64,000 nucleotides of DNA. Source: Devosia faecipullorum (GTDB lineage Bacteria > Pseudomonadota > Alphaproteobacteria > Rhizobiales > Devosiaceae). Made by a program: the position numbers and the translations under genes. Where the stretch lies: contig NZ_JACDXV010000006.1 in NCBI RefSeq assembly GCF_015158295.1, positions 1-64,000 on the forward strand, in the 5' to 3' direction. Of this stretch, positions 1-9,636 are shown piece by piece. Below the pieces are notes generated by a model. The model searched no databases and was not told where the DNA came from. It worked only from the letters and a program-made list of their open reading frames with translations. Position 1 is the first letter of the stretch. Every line of letters starts with the position of its first letter.

Positions 1-124
1 CGGAAAAACCCAGCTGGAAGTTCGAGACGGGTGCAGAACCCGTATTGGTCAGCTCGATCCCATAGCCAAGCGGCTCATGAGCGCTCGCAGGCGACCAGGT
101 GGTGACGAGGGAAAAAGACGGCAT
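1..124 (-). CDS. Partial CDS, possible N-terminus of a glycoside hydrolase (GH20-like)
   Basis: Only the first 41 codons lie in the window; the gene runs off the left edge. The start ATG at 122-124 is preceded by AGGAT at good spacing. The reading frame begins MPSFSLVTTWSP and contains GIELTNTGSAPVSNF, a pattern typical of a beta-sandwich domain at the N-terminus of bacterial beta-N-acetylhexosaminidases. There is no signal peptide in what is visible. It follows the RpiR regulator and sugar ABC genes on the same strand, which fits an oligosaccharide hydrolase. The GH20 assignment is a guess from a very short stretch; that it is a real start is better supported than the function. Confidence 0.45.
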   Translation of the reverse strand, partial: MPSFSLVTTWSPASAHEPLGYGIELTNTGSAPVSNFQLGFS

Positions 125-153
125 GGCGGGATCCTAAAACAATCATTGACTTT

Positions 154-200
154 GGGATGATCGTCATTGCCCGGCTCGTCCGGGCAATGACGATCATCCC
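154..200. repeat. Perfect 21-bp inverted repeat (REP-like palindrome)
   Basis: Arms 154-174 and 180-200 are perfect reverse complements with a 5-base loop (CTCGT). The core ATTGCCCGG/CCGGGCAAT recurs at about 16.97 and 47.24-47.30 kb, so this is one copy of a dispersed palindrome. It lies between the rpiR-like gene and the partial hydrolase gene and could also act as a transcript-stabilising or attenuating hairpin. Confidence 0.75.
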
Positions 201-246
201 GACAAGCCGGGTGACGACGAATGGGGAAAAGGTCGGAGGACGTCCA

Positions 247-1113
247 TCAATCCCCCAGCGGCTGGGCATCGTCTCCATCGCGGTTGACGACGAGCTGGTG
301 CTTGATGCGGCGCATGGAGGCCACCGCCGTGGAGCCGAGCCGGGCCGCCATGGTCTGGGACAGGATGTCGAGAATGGCGAGGAATGCGTAGCGCGCCGGG
401 GTGGGGCGCAGGATGTCCTGGTTCTCGCGCCAGGCGATGGGCAGGAAGATATCGCCCTGCTCGGCCATGGCCGATCCGGCGCGGGACATGACGATACGCG
501 TCAGCCCATATTCTCCCGCCACCGACAGCGCCTTGACCAGGGGCAGATTATTGCCCGAAAGCGAAAAGGCGATGATGGCGGTATTGGAGGCAGCGGAGGC
601 TGCCCGCATCATCTGCACCTGATGGTCGGTGGACGAGGAGACCCGGAGCCCCAGCCGGAAAAACCGCGCCTCGGCTTCCACGGCCAGCATGGAGGAGGAG
701 CCGCCAGAGCCGAAAGCAAGGATGAAATTCGACTTGACCAAGGATTCCGCCGCGCGTTCGACTGCGTCGAAATCGCATTGATCGAAGGTGTCATAAATGG
801 TGGACTGGATGCCGTTGACCACGCCCTGAGCGATTTCGCGCACGCTGGCGGGGCCCGAAGCGGGAGCGAAATAGCGCTGGCCGACAAAGCGCGACTGGGC
901 CAGCCGCACCTTGAAATCGGCGTAGGAATTGCAGCCCAATCGGCGACAGAAGCGCGTAACGGTGGGCGGCGACACCTCGGCCTGGGCGGCCAGATCGACG
1001 ATGGACATCTTGAGCACAGAGTCCACATCAGAGAGCACGATCTCGGTGAGGGCGCGTTCAGACCGGGTAAAGGCGTCTTTCTCCGTCTGCAAAAGCCCAA
1101 CGATATCGAGCAT
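247..1113 (-). CDS. RpiR/MurR-family transcriptional regulator
   Basis: 288 aa. An N-terminal RpiR helix-turn-helix (around residues 5-75, with VSPPTVTRFCRRLG as the recognition-helix region) is followed by a SIS phosphosugar-binding domain (about 125-260, glycine/serine-rich FGSGGSSSM). The open frame extends upstream into the ATPase gene, but ATG at 1113 begins the family-typical MLDIVGLLQ and has a purine-rich site before it. It is the gene after the ATPase in a leftward sugar transport operon, so it probably senses a phosphorylated sugar derived from the imported substrate and controls this operon. The ligand cannot be read from sequence. Confidence 0.9.
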   Translation of the reverse strand: MLDIVGLLQTEKDAFTRSERALTEIVLSDVDSVLKMSIVDLAAQAEVSPPTVTRFCRRLGCNSYADFKVRLAQSRFVGQRYFAPASGPASVREIAQGVVNGIQSTIYDTFDQCDFDAVERAAESLVKSNFILAFGSGGSSSMLAVEAEARFFRLGLRVSSSTDHQVQMMRAASAASNTAIIAFSLSGNNLPLVKALSVAGEYGLTRIVMSRAGSAMAEQGDIFLPIAWRENQDILRPTPARYAFLAILDILSQTMAARLGSTAVASMRRIKHQLVVNRDGDDAQPLGD

Positions 1114-1144
1114 CGCACCTTCCCCCAGCGGCGGTCTGCCGCGC

Positions 1145-2221
<1,077 letters not shown>

Positions 2222-2255
2222 TTTTCGCGTCTCCGGCGATGCATTTGTCTGGGAC

Positions 2256-2279
2256 GCCGCCGCCCCGAAGGGCGGCGGC
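2256..2279 (-). promoter_or_regulatory. Intercistronic GC-rich stem-loop after the binding-protein gene
   Basis: Ten perfect pairs (2256-2265 with 2270-2279) close a CGAA tetraloop. It lies between the stop of the binding-protein gene (2301) and the ATPase start (2221) on the transcribed strand. There is no U-run straight after it, so it is more likely a 3'-end stabiliser or partial attenuator than a full terminator. Confidence 0.6.
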
Positions 2280-2300
2280 CAGTTCGGTCGGAGGACGACC

Positions 2301-3521
2301 TTACTTGTACTGCTCGAGTTCGGCAGCGGCGCGCTCAAGGGCGGCCTGCGGCTCGGCGGCGCCGGTCACGACCGACTGGACCATTTCGATCATGGTGTTC
2401 TGCAGACCGATATAGTCGTTGAACAGCGGCTCGGGACCACCGAACTCGATGCCGTCCAGGAACGGCTTCCAGTAGGGCTTTTCGGCGACCAGCTCGGAGG
2501 TGTTTGGCTCGAGCGGACGCAGCGGGGTCAGGCCCTGCAGCATCTCAGCATCCCACTGGCGCTGACCATCGGTGAGGAACTTGGCGAGGCTGATCGCCTG
2601 GTCCTCGACGCCGGTGCCCTTGAAGATGGCGAGGGCGTCGGTGATGAGCAGCGTACCCGGGCCCTTGGCGTCGGGGCCGAGCGGCAGGTTGGCCACGCCC
2701 CAGTTCATGCCGGCTTCTTCGGCGCGGATAGCGGCACCGGGGGAGGCTTCGATCATGGCCACGCCACCATCGAGCCAGATGGCGCGCACTTCGTTCTGCT
2801 CGTAAGCGGTCGGACCTTCTTCCGAATAGGGAATGATGTCGCGCAGGGCAGTCAGGGCCGCCAGAACCTGAGGCGAATTCAGCGTGATATTGCCATCGGC
2901 GTCGATCACCAGGCCGTCATTGGTGTAAACCCAATGCAGGAACTGGTGCATGGTGTTGTCGAAGGTCTTGGCGACCGCACCATAACCGGCGGCATCGGTA
3001 TTTTCGGTGATCTGCTTGGCGAAAGCGATCTTTTCTTCCCAGGTCTTGGGCGGGGTCTCGGGGTCGAGGCCGGCGGCGGCGAAAAGATCCTTGTTCCAGA
3101 ACAGGGCCTTGGTGGAGAAGGCAACCGGAATGCCCCACTGGGTGCCGTCGAAGGTGACGGTATCGGGGACGTAATTGTAATAGGCAGCCTTTTCAGCGTC
3201 GGTCATCGGCACGGGGACGATGAGATCGTTCTGGGCGAACTGCTTGAGGGTGCGCGAGCCGACGTAGGCCAGCGCGACCGGGGTGCCGGCGGCGGCGAGA
3301 GTGGTCACCTTGTCCTGGCACTGGCCCCAGCCGACGAGCTCGGGCACAACCTTGAAACCGGGATTGGCGGCTTCCCATTCGGCGAAGCTTTCGGCATAGC
3401 CTTGGGTCAGCGTGTCACCGCAATTGATGAAGGTGATTTCCTGGTCCTGAGCGTAGGCCGCCGGAGCGGCGCTGGCCAGCGCCAGCACCGAAACGGCCAG
3501 CAAACCGATAGTCTTTTGCAT
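2301..3521 (-). CDS. Sugar ABC transporter substrate-binding protein (CUT1)
   Basis: 406 aa with a clear Sec signal peptide (residues 1-25, cleavage after AYA-Q), so it is periplasmic. The mature sequence is of the MalE/UgpB type: ITFINCGDTL at the start, an internal WGIPVAFSTKALFWNKDLF segment, and a C-terminal bacterial SBP_1 fold. Two cysteines at about 34 and 68 of the precursor could form a disulfide. It captures the sugar for the permease pair encoded just upstream on the same strand. The start has a purine-rich site at 3526-3532. Substrate is not identifiable. Confidence 0.92.
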   Translation of the reverse strand: MQKTIGLLAVSVLALASAAPAAYAQDQEITFINCGDTLTQGYAESFAEWEAANPGFKVVPELVGWGQCQDKVTTLAAAGTPVALAYVGSRTLKQFAQNDLIVPVPMTDAEKAAYYNYVPDTVTFDGTQWGIPVAFSTKALFWNKDLFAAAGLDPETPPKTWEEKIAFAKQITENTDAAGYGAVAKTFDNTMHQFLHWVYTNDGLVIDADGNITLNSPQVLAALTALRDIIPYSEEGPTAYEQNEVRAIWLDGGVAMIEASPGAAIRAEEAGMNWGVANLPLGPDAKGPGTLLITDALAIFKGTGVEDQAISLAKFLTDGQRQWDAEMLQGLTPLRPLEPNTSELVAEKPYWKPFLDGIEFGGPEPLFNDYIGLQNTMIEMVQSVVTGAAEPQAALERAAAELEQYK

Positions 3522-3553
3522 GTTTAGTCTCCCTTGATGTGGCCCGAGGGCCT

Positions 3554-4489
3554 TTACTGCTTCACGGCTCCGGCGGTGAGGCCGGCGACGAGATAGCGCT
3601 GCAGGAACACGATGACGATCATGACCGGCAGGATTCCGACGAAAGAGGCAGCCATCAACTCATTCCAGATCACTTCCTGTTTGCCGAAGAAGGCGAAGAG
3701 CCCGATCGGCAGCGGCATGAACTCGGTCTTTGAGTTGAAGGTGAGGGCGAAGATGAATTGCTGGGCATAGGCGCCAATGAAGGTCATGATGGCGACCACG
3801 ACGATACCCGGCATGGCCAGCGGCAGGATGACCCGGCGCAGGGTATAGAGACGCGAAGCGCCATCGACCCAGGCAGCCTCGTCCAGTTCGCGGGGAATGC
3901 GCAGCATATAGGTGCGCAGCAGCCAGACCGAGGACGGAATGAGGAAAGCGGCGCCCGGTACGATCATGGCCCAATAGGTGTTGAGCAGGCCCATGGTCCG
4001 CATCAGGCGGAACAGCGGGATCAGCAGCACCGCGCCGGAGAACATGTTGACGGCGAGGAACCCGCCCAGCATCAGCCCGGCCCCGGCGAAATTGAAGCGG
4101 GCAAAGGCATAGGCGGCGGGCACCACGATGACGATGACGATCAGCGTCACCACAGTGGAGATGAAGAAGGAATTGAAGATGTGCAGGCCCAGAGCCGGCA
4201 CCGATTCCCACATGCTGAAATAGGCGTCGAAAGAGCCGTTCTTGGGAATGAAGCTGTAGGGCGTGGAGAAAAGCTGCGCCAGCGGCTTCAGCGACACGAG
4301 GAAGCCCTCGATGAACGGTGCCAACACGAAGAACAGGAAGACGGCAATGCCAGCATAAAGACCCAGGATTTCATACCATCTGTAGCGGTCGATCATCGGC
4401 CGGGAAGTGGCGAAAAGGCGGCGCTTGGGCTTGACGCTGGCGGGGCTTTCCACGGCCGCGATCTCGGTGGTGCGGGCGACGTCGCTCAT
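3554..4489 (-). CDS. Carbohydrate ABC transporter permease (MalG type)
   Basis: 311 aa inner-membrane subunit with six predicted membrane segments (the first around residues 40-62) and the ATPase-docking EAA loop EAAWVDGASR. The ATG at 4489 overlaps the stop of the upstream permease gene in an ATGA arrangement, indicating translational coupling; the longer open frame is a shadow of that gene. It forms the translocation pore with the partner encoded at 4486-5373. Confidence 0.93.
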   Translation of the reverse strand: MSDVARTTEIAAVESPASVKPKRRLFATSRPMIDRYRWYEILGLYAGIAVFLFFVLAPFIEGFLVSLKPLAQLFSTPYSFIPKNGSFDAYFSMWESVPALGLHIFNSFFISTVVTLIVIVIVVPAAYAFARFNFAGAGLMLGGFLAVNMFSGAVLLIPLFRLMRTMGLLNTYWAMIVPGAAFLIPSSVWLLRTYMLRIPRELDEAAWVDGASRLYTLRRVILPLAMPGIVVVAIMTFIGAYAQQFIFALTFNSKTEFMPLPIGLFAFFGKQEVIWNELMAASFVGILPVMIVIVFLQRYLVAGLTAGAVKQ

Positions 4490-5373
4490 TTGGCTTCTCC
4501 CTGCTGGAGCTTGCGGACAGCCCGGAAGTAAACGAGGCAGAAAATGGTCACGAAGATCGAGATGACCACGGCGCGGGCGGCGCCTTCGCCATATTTCCGC
4601 GATCCCATGGCGGTCTTGTAGGTGTCGATGATCATCGTCGTGGTCGAGCCGGACGGACCGCCCTGCGTCAGGATCCAGATGATGTCGAAGGAATTGAAGG
4701 TGGCGATGAGCGAGAGCAGGCTCATGGTGATGATGGCCGGCACCATCAGCGGCACGGTGATGCGGCGGAAGCGGTAGAAACGCCCTGCCCCGTCGGTCCA
4801 GGCAGCCTCGTGCAAATCCTTGGGAATGGACTGCATGGCGGCGAGGAAATAGATGGTGACCATGGGCACGCCAATCCACACGTCGGTGACGACGGTAGCC
4901 CAGAAGGCGGTATTGCCATAGGCGAGGAAGGCGATGGGGCCTTTGGTCAGGCCGAAATTCTGCAACAGGCCGGAAATCATTCCGAACTGGCCGTTATACA
5001 TCCAGCCCCACATGAAGATGCCGATGGCCATGGGCACGACCCAGGGTGGCATGGTGAGAATGCGGAACAGGGTCTGGCCGGGAATGGCGGCATTGAGCAG
5101 CACCGCGCCACACATGCCGATGATCATTTTCAAGGAGACCGAAAAGAAGGTCCAAATGAAGGTGCGGATGATGACTTCGGTAAAATTGCCCGCGCCGAAA
5201 ATGCGCTGGTAATTGGCCCAGCCGACGAAATCGTATTCGGCGCGCAAGGAGGCGTTGGTGAAGCTGAGGATGATCGTATCGACCAGTGGATAGGCCACGA
5301 TGGTCAGTATATAGATCAGGGCCGGAGCCAGCAAAGCGAGAGCAAAGAGGGTGGCGCTGCGGGTGCTGGTCAT
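4486..5373 (-). CDS. Carbohydrate ABC transporter permease (MalF type)
   Basis: 295 aa with six membrane segments and the docking loop EAAWTDGAGRFYRF. The start ATG at 5373 follows GGGAGAACGCCG, a good ribosome-binding site, and lies 12 bases after the oxidoreductase gene. It pairs with the MalG-type permease whose start overlaps its stop codon. It is shorter than E. coli MalF because it lacks the large periplasmic P2 loop, as is usual for CUT1 permeases of rhizobia. Confidence 0.93.
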   Translation of the reverse strand: MTSTRSATLFALALLAPALIYILTIVAYPLVDTIILSFTNASLRAEYDFVGWANYQRIFGAGNFTEVIIRTFIWTFFSVSLKMIIGMCGAVLLNAAIPGQTLFRILTMPPWVVPMAIGIFMWGWMYNGQFGMISGLLQNFGLTKGPIAFLAYGNTAFWATVVTDVWIGVPMVTIYFLAAMQSIPKDLHEAAWTDGAGRFYRFRRITVPLMVPAIITMSLLSLIATFNSFDIIWILTQGGPSGSTTTMIIDTYKTAMGSRKYGEGAARAVVISIFVTIFCLVYFRAVRKLQQGEAK

Positions 5374-5385
5374 CGGCGTTCTCCC

Positions 5386-6540
5386 TTACCGGCCGCGTCC
5401 GAGCGCTGCATCGAAGCGCTGCCAAATCGGGCCCATGTCCACCACGGACTTGTTGCGCATGGCCTCGTCCATGGAGAGCGCCAACAATCCCGCCTCGAGC
5501 GCATCGGTGACCGACACCGGCAGCGGTGCGCCTTCGAGCACATGCTTGAGAATATCTTCGGCCATCTGCTCGTCGGCGCCGTAATGCTGGGACAGGCCTG
5601 AGGTCTGGTAGGTCTTGTCTTCCAGACGGTCCTTGGTCCGCGCATCGGTGATGTGGAGATAATTGCGGATGAAGTCGCCTTCCGCCATGCCCTTGGCCCC
5701 GATCACCGCGAAGCGGCGGAAATCGTCGGGCACATTCATATTGGTGTGGAAGGTCAGCGCCGCGCCGTTTTCGTATTGTACGATGGCGGTCTGGAAATCG
5801 ATGATGTCGCCGTCGCTGTCGAACACCTTGTCCGAACCCTGCCAGCCGGACGGCTTGCGGTAATATTCGGTCAGGTCATTGGCGCCCTGGTCCTGGGGCG
5901 CATTTTCGGGCGTGAAGGAGCGGCGACCGCCAAAGCTGGCGACATAGCGCGGGCGGCATCCCATGACGCCATTATAAAGATCGAGGTCGTGGCAGCACTT
6001 TTCGAGCATGAAGCTGCCTGAATATTTGGCGTAGCGCCGCCAGTCGCGCATGAAGAAAGCGCCGTGATAGGGCGGAATGTGCTCGGACGCCTCGATCGAG
6101 GCGATGTCGCCCAATTGCCCCGCAGCCTGCGCCCTGCGCAGATCGACATAGAGCGGAGCATAACGCAGCACCAGGCCCACCATGACATTGTCGGAGCCAT
6201 ATTTGGCGATCAGCTCGGCGAGAGCCATGGTATCATCCACCGAGGTCACGACCGGCTTTTCGGCAAAGATCTTCATGCCGCGCTCGAGCCCGATGCGGAT
6301 ATGGTCGAGATGCAGGTGATTGGGCGAGCCGACCATGAGCAGGTCTAGATTGCCCTCATCGATCAGGGTCTCGAGGCTGTCAAATTGGCGACCGACGGGA
6401 ACGCCGTGCTCAGTGGCATAGGGAAGTCCGGCAGGCGCGGGATCGACATAACCGACGATCTCGAAATCGCTCCGCGCCGCGGAAAACACTCGCGCGAGAT
6501 AACCCAGCCGAAAACCCAGGCCGATAATACCTACCCGCAT
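5386..6540 (-). CDS. Gfo/Idh/MocA-family oxidoreductase
   Basis: 384 aa. The N-terminal Rossmann fold starts at once (MRVGIIGLGFRLGYLAR) for NAD(P) binding, and the family motif AEKPV (usually EKP) lies near residue 93-97. The C-terminal half is the alpha/beta substrate domain. It is the first gene of the leftward sugar transport operon, so it probably oxidises or epimerises the imported sugar or a derivative. Candidate promoter elements lie 75-105 bases upstream. It is one of four family members in this window, each placed next to a different transport or sugar-related locus. Confidence 0.88.
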   Translation of the reverse strand: MRVGIIGLGFRLGYLARVFSAARSDFEIVGYVDPAPAGLPYATEHGVPVGRQFDSLETLIDEGNLDLLMVGSPNHLHLDHIRIGLERGMKIFAEKPVVTSVDDTMALAELIAKYGSDNVMVGLVLRYAPLYVDLRRAQAAGQLGDIASIEASEHIPPYHGAFFMRDWRRYAKYSGSFMLEKCCHDLDLYNGVMGCRPRYVASFGGRRSFTPENAPQDQGANDLTEYYRKPSGWQGSDKVFDSDGDIIDFQTAIVQYENGAALTFHTNMNVPDDFRRFAVIGAKGMAEGDFIRNYLHITDARTKDRLEDKTYQTSGLSQHYGADEQMAEDILKHVLEGAPLPVSVTDALEAGLLALSMDEAMRNKSVVDMGPIWQRFDAALGRGR

Positions 6541-6592
6541 AACGCTGCTATTCCCTACCCTGCCAAACCCCGACCTCTTGCGGGCCGGTGAA

Positions 6593-6604
6593 GTTTGTGT
6601 AAAC
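6593..6604. promoter_or_regulatory. Candidate operator GTTTGTGTAAAC
   Basis: GTTT and AAAC form an inverted repeat around GTGT. The site lies a few bases downstream of the predicted -10 element of the leftward sugar operon, where a bound repressor would block initiation. The RpiR-like regulator of this operon is the natural candidate; this is inference from position. Confidence 0.4.
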
Positions 6605-6613
6605 GATTTTCAA

Positions 6614-6642
6614 GACTAGGCACCTTGATGTCACAATGTCAA
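6614..6642 (-). promoter_or_regulatory. Predicted promoter of the leftward sugar operon
   Basis: On the minus strand TTGACA (6642-6637) is followed after exactly 17 bases by CTAGTC (6619-6614). The -35 is a consensus match and the -10 resembles the relaxed -10 of alphaproteobacterial housekeeping promoters. The predicted transcript would start about 65 bases upstream of the oxidoreductase ATG. Confidence 0.5.
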
Positions 6643-6663
6643 CACACATTCGACGCCAATACA

Positions 6664-6800
6664 ATACCAATTTAAGCCACCCTGAGCGCAGGCCGGAATG
6701 GGCGGCGCTTCGCCCTGTTTCTAGGCGAAAATCCACGATTTCAGCCGCATCAGGGTGTGGACAAAATCGCCTTTACCGGGCAGCATGTCGCAATTGGTAT
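6664..6800. repeat. Nested inverted-repeat element in a 407-bp intergenic region
   Basis: ATACCAATT (6664-6672) pairs with AATTGGTAT (6792-6800), and inside it CACCCTGA (6678-6685) pairs with TCAGGGTG (6750-6757); a small GGGCG/CGCCC hairpin sits inside near 6700-6714. The 137-bp unit is bounded by its outer arms and contains no plausible gene. It looks like a non-coding palindromic repeat unit or a miniature insertion. The rest of the 6541-6947 interval holds the leftward promoter (6614-6642) and the leader of the MFS gene. Confidence 0.5.
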
Positions 6801-6947
6801 CCATGTGGCCTCTTTCATGGGGCGGCGATTATGTGGAATGCCTGAAAATTTGAAACACACTGGGGGAACGTGCGTCAGGCACATCGCCGCATCGGCCGAG
6901 AAGCGGATATGCGGACGGCCAGCGCACAAAGAAATTTTTGGTAGCAA

Positions 6948-8138
6948 ATGCCTTTTCTCACGCCACAGCGCCTGATCATGCTGATCTTCTTTCTGCAGCC
7001 CGTCGCCTTCGGATCATGGTTGCCGCGCATTCCGGAGGTGCAGGCCGGATTGGGCCTCGGCCCGGCAGCGCTGGCGCTGGCCCTGCTCGGCATGCCTTTG
7101 GGCACGCTGATCACCCTGCCTTTTGCCGGGCCTCTGGTGGGCCGGATCGGGGCGCGCACCACCATTATTGTCGGCTTTGTCTATTACGCCCTGGCGGTGA
7201 GCCTGCCGGCCTTCGCACCCGATCCGATCATGCTGTTCATCGCGCTGATGCTGGCGGGATCGACCATTTCGTTTCTTGAACTGGGCCTCAATGTCGGCGC
7301 CGACGAGATCGAGAAATCCGGCGGCGTGCTGATCATGACCAAATCGCATGGCTTCTGGTCGGTGGGCATCATGGTCGGCAGCCTGATCGGCTCGGGCATG
7401 GCCGGCCTCGGGATCGAGGCGAAATGGGCCATTCTGGGCGCGGCGCTGATCACCATGCCTATGGGCATGGCGGCGGGCAGGGCGCTGCCGCAGATGGCAA
7501 GCGATGCTCCCGCCGCCACGGGCAAGCCGCGCTCCTCCTGGTCGCTGCCCAGCCCGGCGCTTATCGGGGTCTGTCTCTTCGTCTTCGGCATCACCATGAC
7601 CGAAGGCGCCATGGCCGACTGGTCGGCCATTTTCCTGCGCGACGCGCTGGCCGCCGAAGGCGGGCTGGTGGGTCTGGGCTATTCCATCTTTGCCTTCATG
7701 GTGGCGGCGGGCCGGTTCGGCGGCGACGCACTCAAGGCGCGCCTCGGCGGCATCGCCACGGCCCGACTGTGCGGCGCCATGGCCGTCGCCGGAGCCATCC
7801 TGCTCTATTTCGCGCCCAGCGTGACCATTGCGCTGATCGGCTTCGGCACGATTGGCTTCGGCGTCTCGGTCGGCTTCCCGCTGGCGGTGACGGCGGCGGC
7901 GGGGATCGGAGATCGCGCCGCCTCCGCCAATGTGGCGGTCCTGTCCTTCGTGGCGCTGACTGGGTTTCTCATCGGCCCGCCGATGATCGGCTTTGTCGCG
8001 GAGCACAGCGACATCCGCTTCGGCATTGCCTGCGTGGTGCCGTTCTTATTATTGAGCCTGTTGCTCGCCGGACATCTCCGGCCCCGTCCCGCGCCCGCGC
8101 GCGCCGAAATCGAAGCTGAAAGCCCCGGAGTCGCATGA
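6948..8138 (+). CDS. MFS transporter
   Basis: 396 aa with about twelve hydrophobic segments, the length of a standard 12-TM major facilitator. The first segment begins within ten residues of the start (LIMLIFFLQPVAFGSW), and the sequence resembles the YbjJ-like MFS group. Its stop overlaps the start of the M81 metallopeptidase gene, so the two are translationally coupled and probably handle the same compound. No strong ribosome-binding site is visible before ATG 6948. Substrate and direction of transport are unknown. Confidence 0.88.
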   Translation: MPFLTPQRLIMLIFFLQPVAFGSWLPRIPEVQAGLGLGPAALALALLGMPLGTLITLPFAGPLVGRIGARTTIIVGFVYYALAVSLPAFAPDPIMLFIALMLAGSTISFLELGLNVGADEIEKSGGVLIMTKSHGFWSVGIMVGSLIGSGMAGLGIEAKWAILGAALITMPMGMAAGRALPQMASDAPAATGKPRSSWSLPSPALIGVCLFVFGITMTEGAMADWSAIFLRDALAAEGGLVGLGYSIFAFMVAAGRFGGDALKARLGGIATARLCGAMAVAGAILLYFAPSVTIALIGFGTIGFGVSVGFPLAVTAAAGIGDRAASANVAVLSFVALTGFLIGPPMIGFVAEHSDIRFGIACVVPFLLLSLLLAGHLRPRPAPARAEIEAESPGVA

Positions 8139-9571
8139 TGCGCATCGCCGTTGCCGGCCTGCATACCGAATGCAGCACCTACAATCCCGTTTTCGCGCGG
8201 GAAGCCGATTTCCGCGTGCTGCGCGGCCCCGCCATGCTCAAGGATGCCTATTTCGACTTCCTGACGCATTTTCCCGCCGAGTTCATCACTGTTCTGCACG
8301 CCCGCGCCATTGCCGGGGGGCCGGTGGAAGCGGCGCTCTATCAGCGCTGGAAAGCGGAAATCCTTGAGGGGATCAAGGCTGCCCTGCCGCTCGATGGCGT
8401 CTATCTGGCCCTGCACGGGGCGATGTTCGTAGACGCCATGTTCGATGCCGAGGGCGATCTGATCGCTTCGGTGCGCGAACTGGTCGGTCCCGATGTGCTG
8501 ATCGCCACGAGCTATGACCTGCACGGCAATGTCAGCCAGAAGATCATCGACAATCTCGACATTTTCTCCACCTATCGCACCGCGCCGCATATCGATACGC
8601 CCGATACGATGCGCCGCGCCGTCACCATGCTGGTGCGCGCCCTCAAGACCGGGGTCAGGCCGAAACTGGCCTGGGCGCCGATTCCGGTACTGCTGCCGGG
8701 CGAGCGGACATCCACCCAGGACGAGCCGGCCCGCAGCTTTTACGCGCAGATCCATGAAGTTGAAGAACCGAGCGGCATCTGGGACGCCTCCTTCCAGGTC
8801 GGCTATGTCTGGGCGGACGAGCCACGCGCCACGGCCTGCGCCATCGTCACCGGCACCGACCGCGCCGCGATCGAAAACGCCGCATCGCATCTGGCGCAAA
8901 ACTATTGGGACATCCGCCAGGAATTCGTCTTCGGCATGGAAACCGGCTCGATCGAGGAGTGCGTGGACCGGGCCCTTGCCAGCCCGACCCATCCGGTGGT
9001 GCTGGCCGAATCCGGCGACAATCCAACCGGTGGCGGGGTCGGCGACCGCGCCGAAGTGCTGGCGGCGCTGATGGCGCGCGACGCACAGGACGTGATCTTT
9101 GCCGGCATTGCCGACCAGGCCGCGACCGATGCCGCCTATGCCGCTGGCATCGGGGCACGGGTGCAGCTTCATATCGGTGCCAGCCTCGACCCCTCCAGCA
9201 CGCCGGTCGATGCCGAGGCCGAAATTCTGTTCCTCGCCGAAACCGAGGACAGGCGCCTGCGCGAGGCCGTGGTGCGCATTGGCGGCATCGCGCTGGTGCT
9301 GACGGCCCGCCGCCGGCCCTTCCACAATCTGGTGGACTTCACCCGGCTGGGCCTCGATCCCAAGGCGGCAAGGATCATCGTGGTGAAATCGGGCTATCTC
9401 TCGCCGGAACTGGGCCCCTTGGCCAATCCCGGCATCATGGCTCTCTCGCCCGGTGTCGTGGACCAGTTCGTCGAGCGCACCGAACGCCGGCACACGCCGC
9501 GGCCCAGCTATCCGTTCGACAAGGATTTCGCGTTCACGCCCCTGGTGAAGTGGTCGGCGCGGGCGGGTTGA
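8135..9571 (+). CDS. M81-family metallopeptidase (MlrC/microcystinase-C-like)
   Basis: 478 aa covering the MlrC N-terminal and C-terminal domains. Conserved metal-site features include HTECSTYNP near the start, TSYDLHGNVS around residue 128 and the ESGDNPTGGG loop around 290. Known members cleave linearised microcystin or other peptide-like small molecules, but most homologues in soil alphaproteobacteria act on unknown substrates. The ATG pair at 8135/8138 overlaps the MFS stop. With the coupled transporter and downstream DeoR regulator this forms a compact uptake-and-hydrolysis unit. Cytoplasmic, no signal peptide. Confidence 0.88.
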   Translation: MMRIAVAGLHTECSTYNPVFAREADFRVLRGPAMLKDAYFDFLTHFPAEFITVLHARAIAGGPVEAALYQRWKAEILEGIKAALPLDGVYLALHGAMFVDAMFDAEGDLIASVRELVGPDVLIATSYDLHGNVSQKIIDNLDIFSTYRTAPHIDTPDTMRRAVTMLVRALKTGVRPKLAWAPIPVLLPGERTSTQDEPARSFYAQIHEVEEPSGIWDASFQVGYVWADEPRATACAIVTGTDRAAIENAASHLAQNYWDIRQEFVFGMETGSIEECVDRALASPTHPVVLAESGDNPTGGGVGDRAEVLAALMARDAQDVIFAGIADQAATDAAYAAGIGARVQLHIGASLDPSSTPVDAEAEILFLAETEDRRLREAVVRIGGIALVLTARRRPFHNLVDFTRLGLDPKAARIIVVKSGYLSPELGPLANPGIMALSPGVVDQFVERTERRHTPRPSYPFDKDFAFTPLVKWSARAG

Positions 9572-9592
9572 GCCGCCCTCGTCTTCCCCCTG

Positions 9593-9629
9593 CCCTCGCT
9601 TTCGGTTAAGCACGAAGCGAAAGCGAGGG
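9593..9629 (+). promoter_or_regulatory. 12-bp perfect hairpin covering the DeoR ribosome-binding site
   Basis: CCCTCGCTTTCG (9593-9604) pairs perfectly with CGAAAGCGAGGG (9618-9629) around a 13-base loop. The right arm includes GAGGG, the probable ribosome-binding site of the DeoR gene starting at 9637. As DNA it is a palindrome with CTTTCG half-sites, similar in style to DeoR-family operators; as RNA it could hide the ribosome-binding site. Confidence 0.6.
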
Positions 9630-9636
9630 AGCAGCG

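Noticed and set aside
7805-9613. 602-codon open frame on the minus strand
   Set aside because: It lies wholly antisense to the MFS and M81 genes, has skewed Arg/Gly/His/Gln composition and no family features; it is a by-product of high GC codon use.
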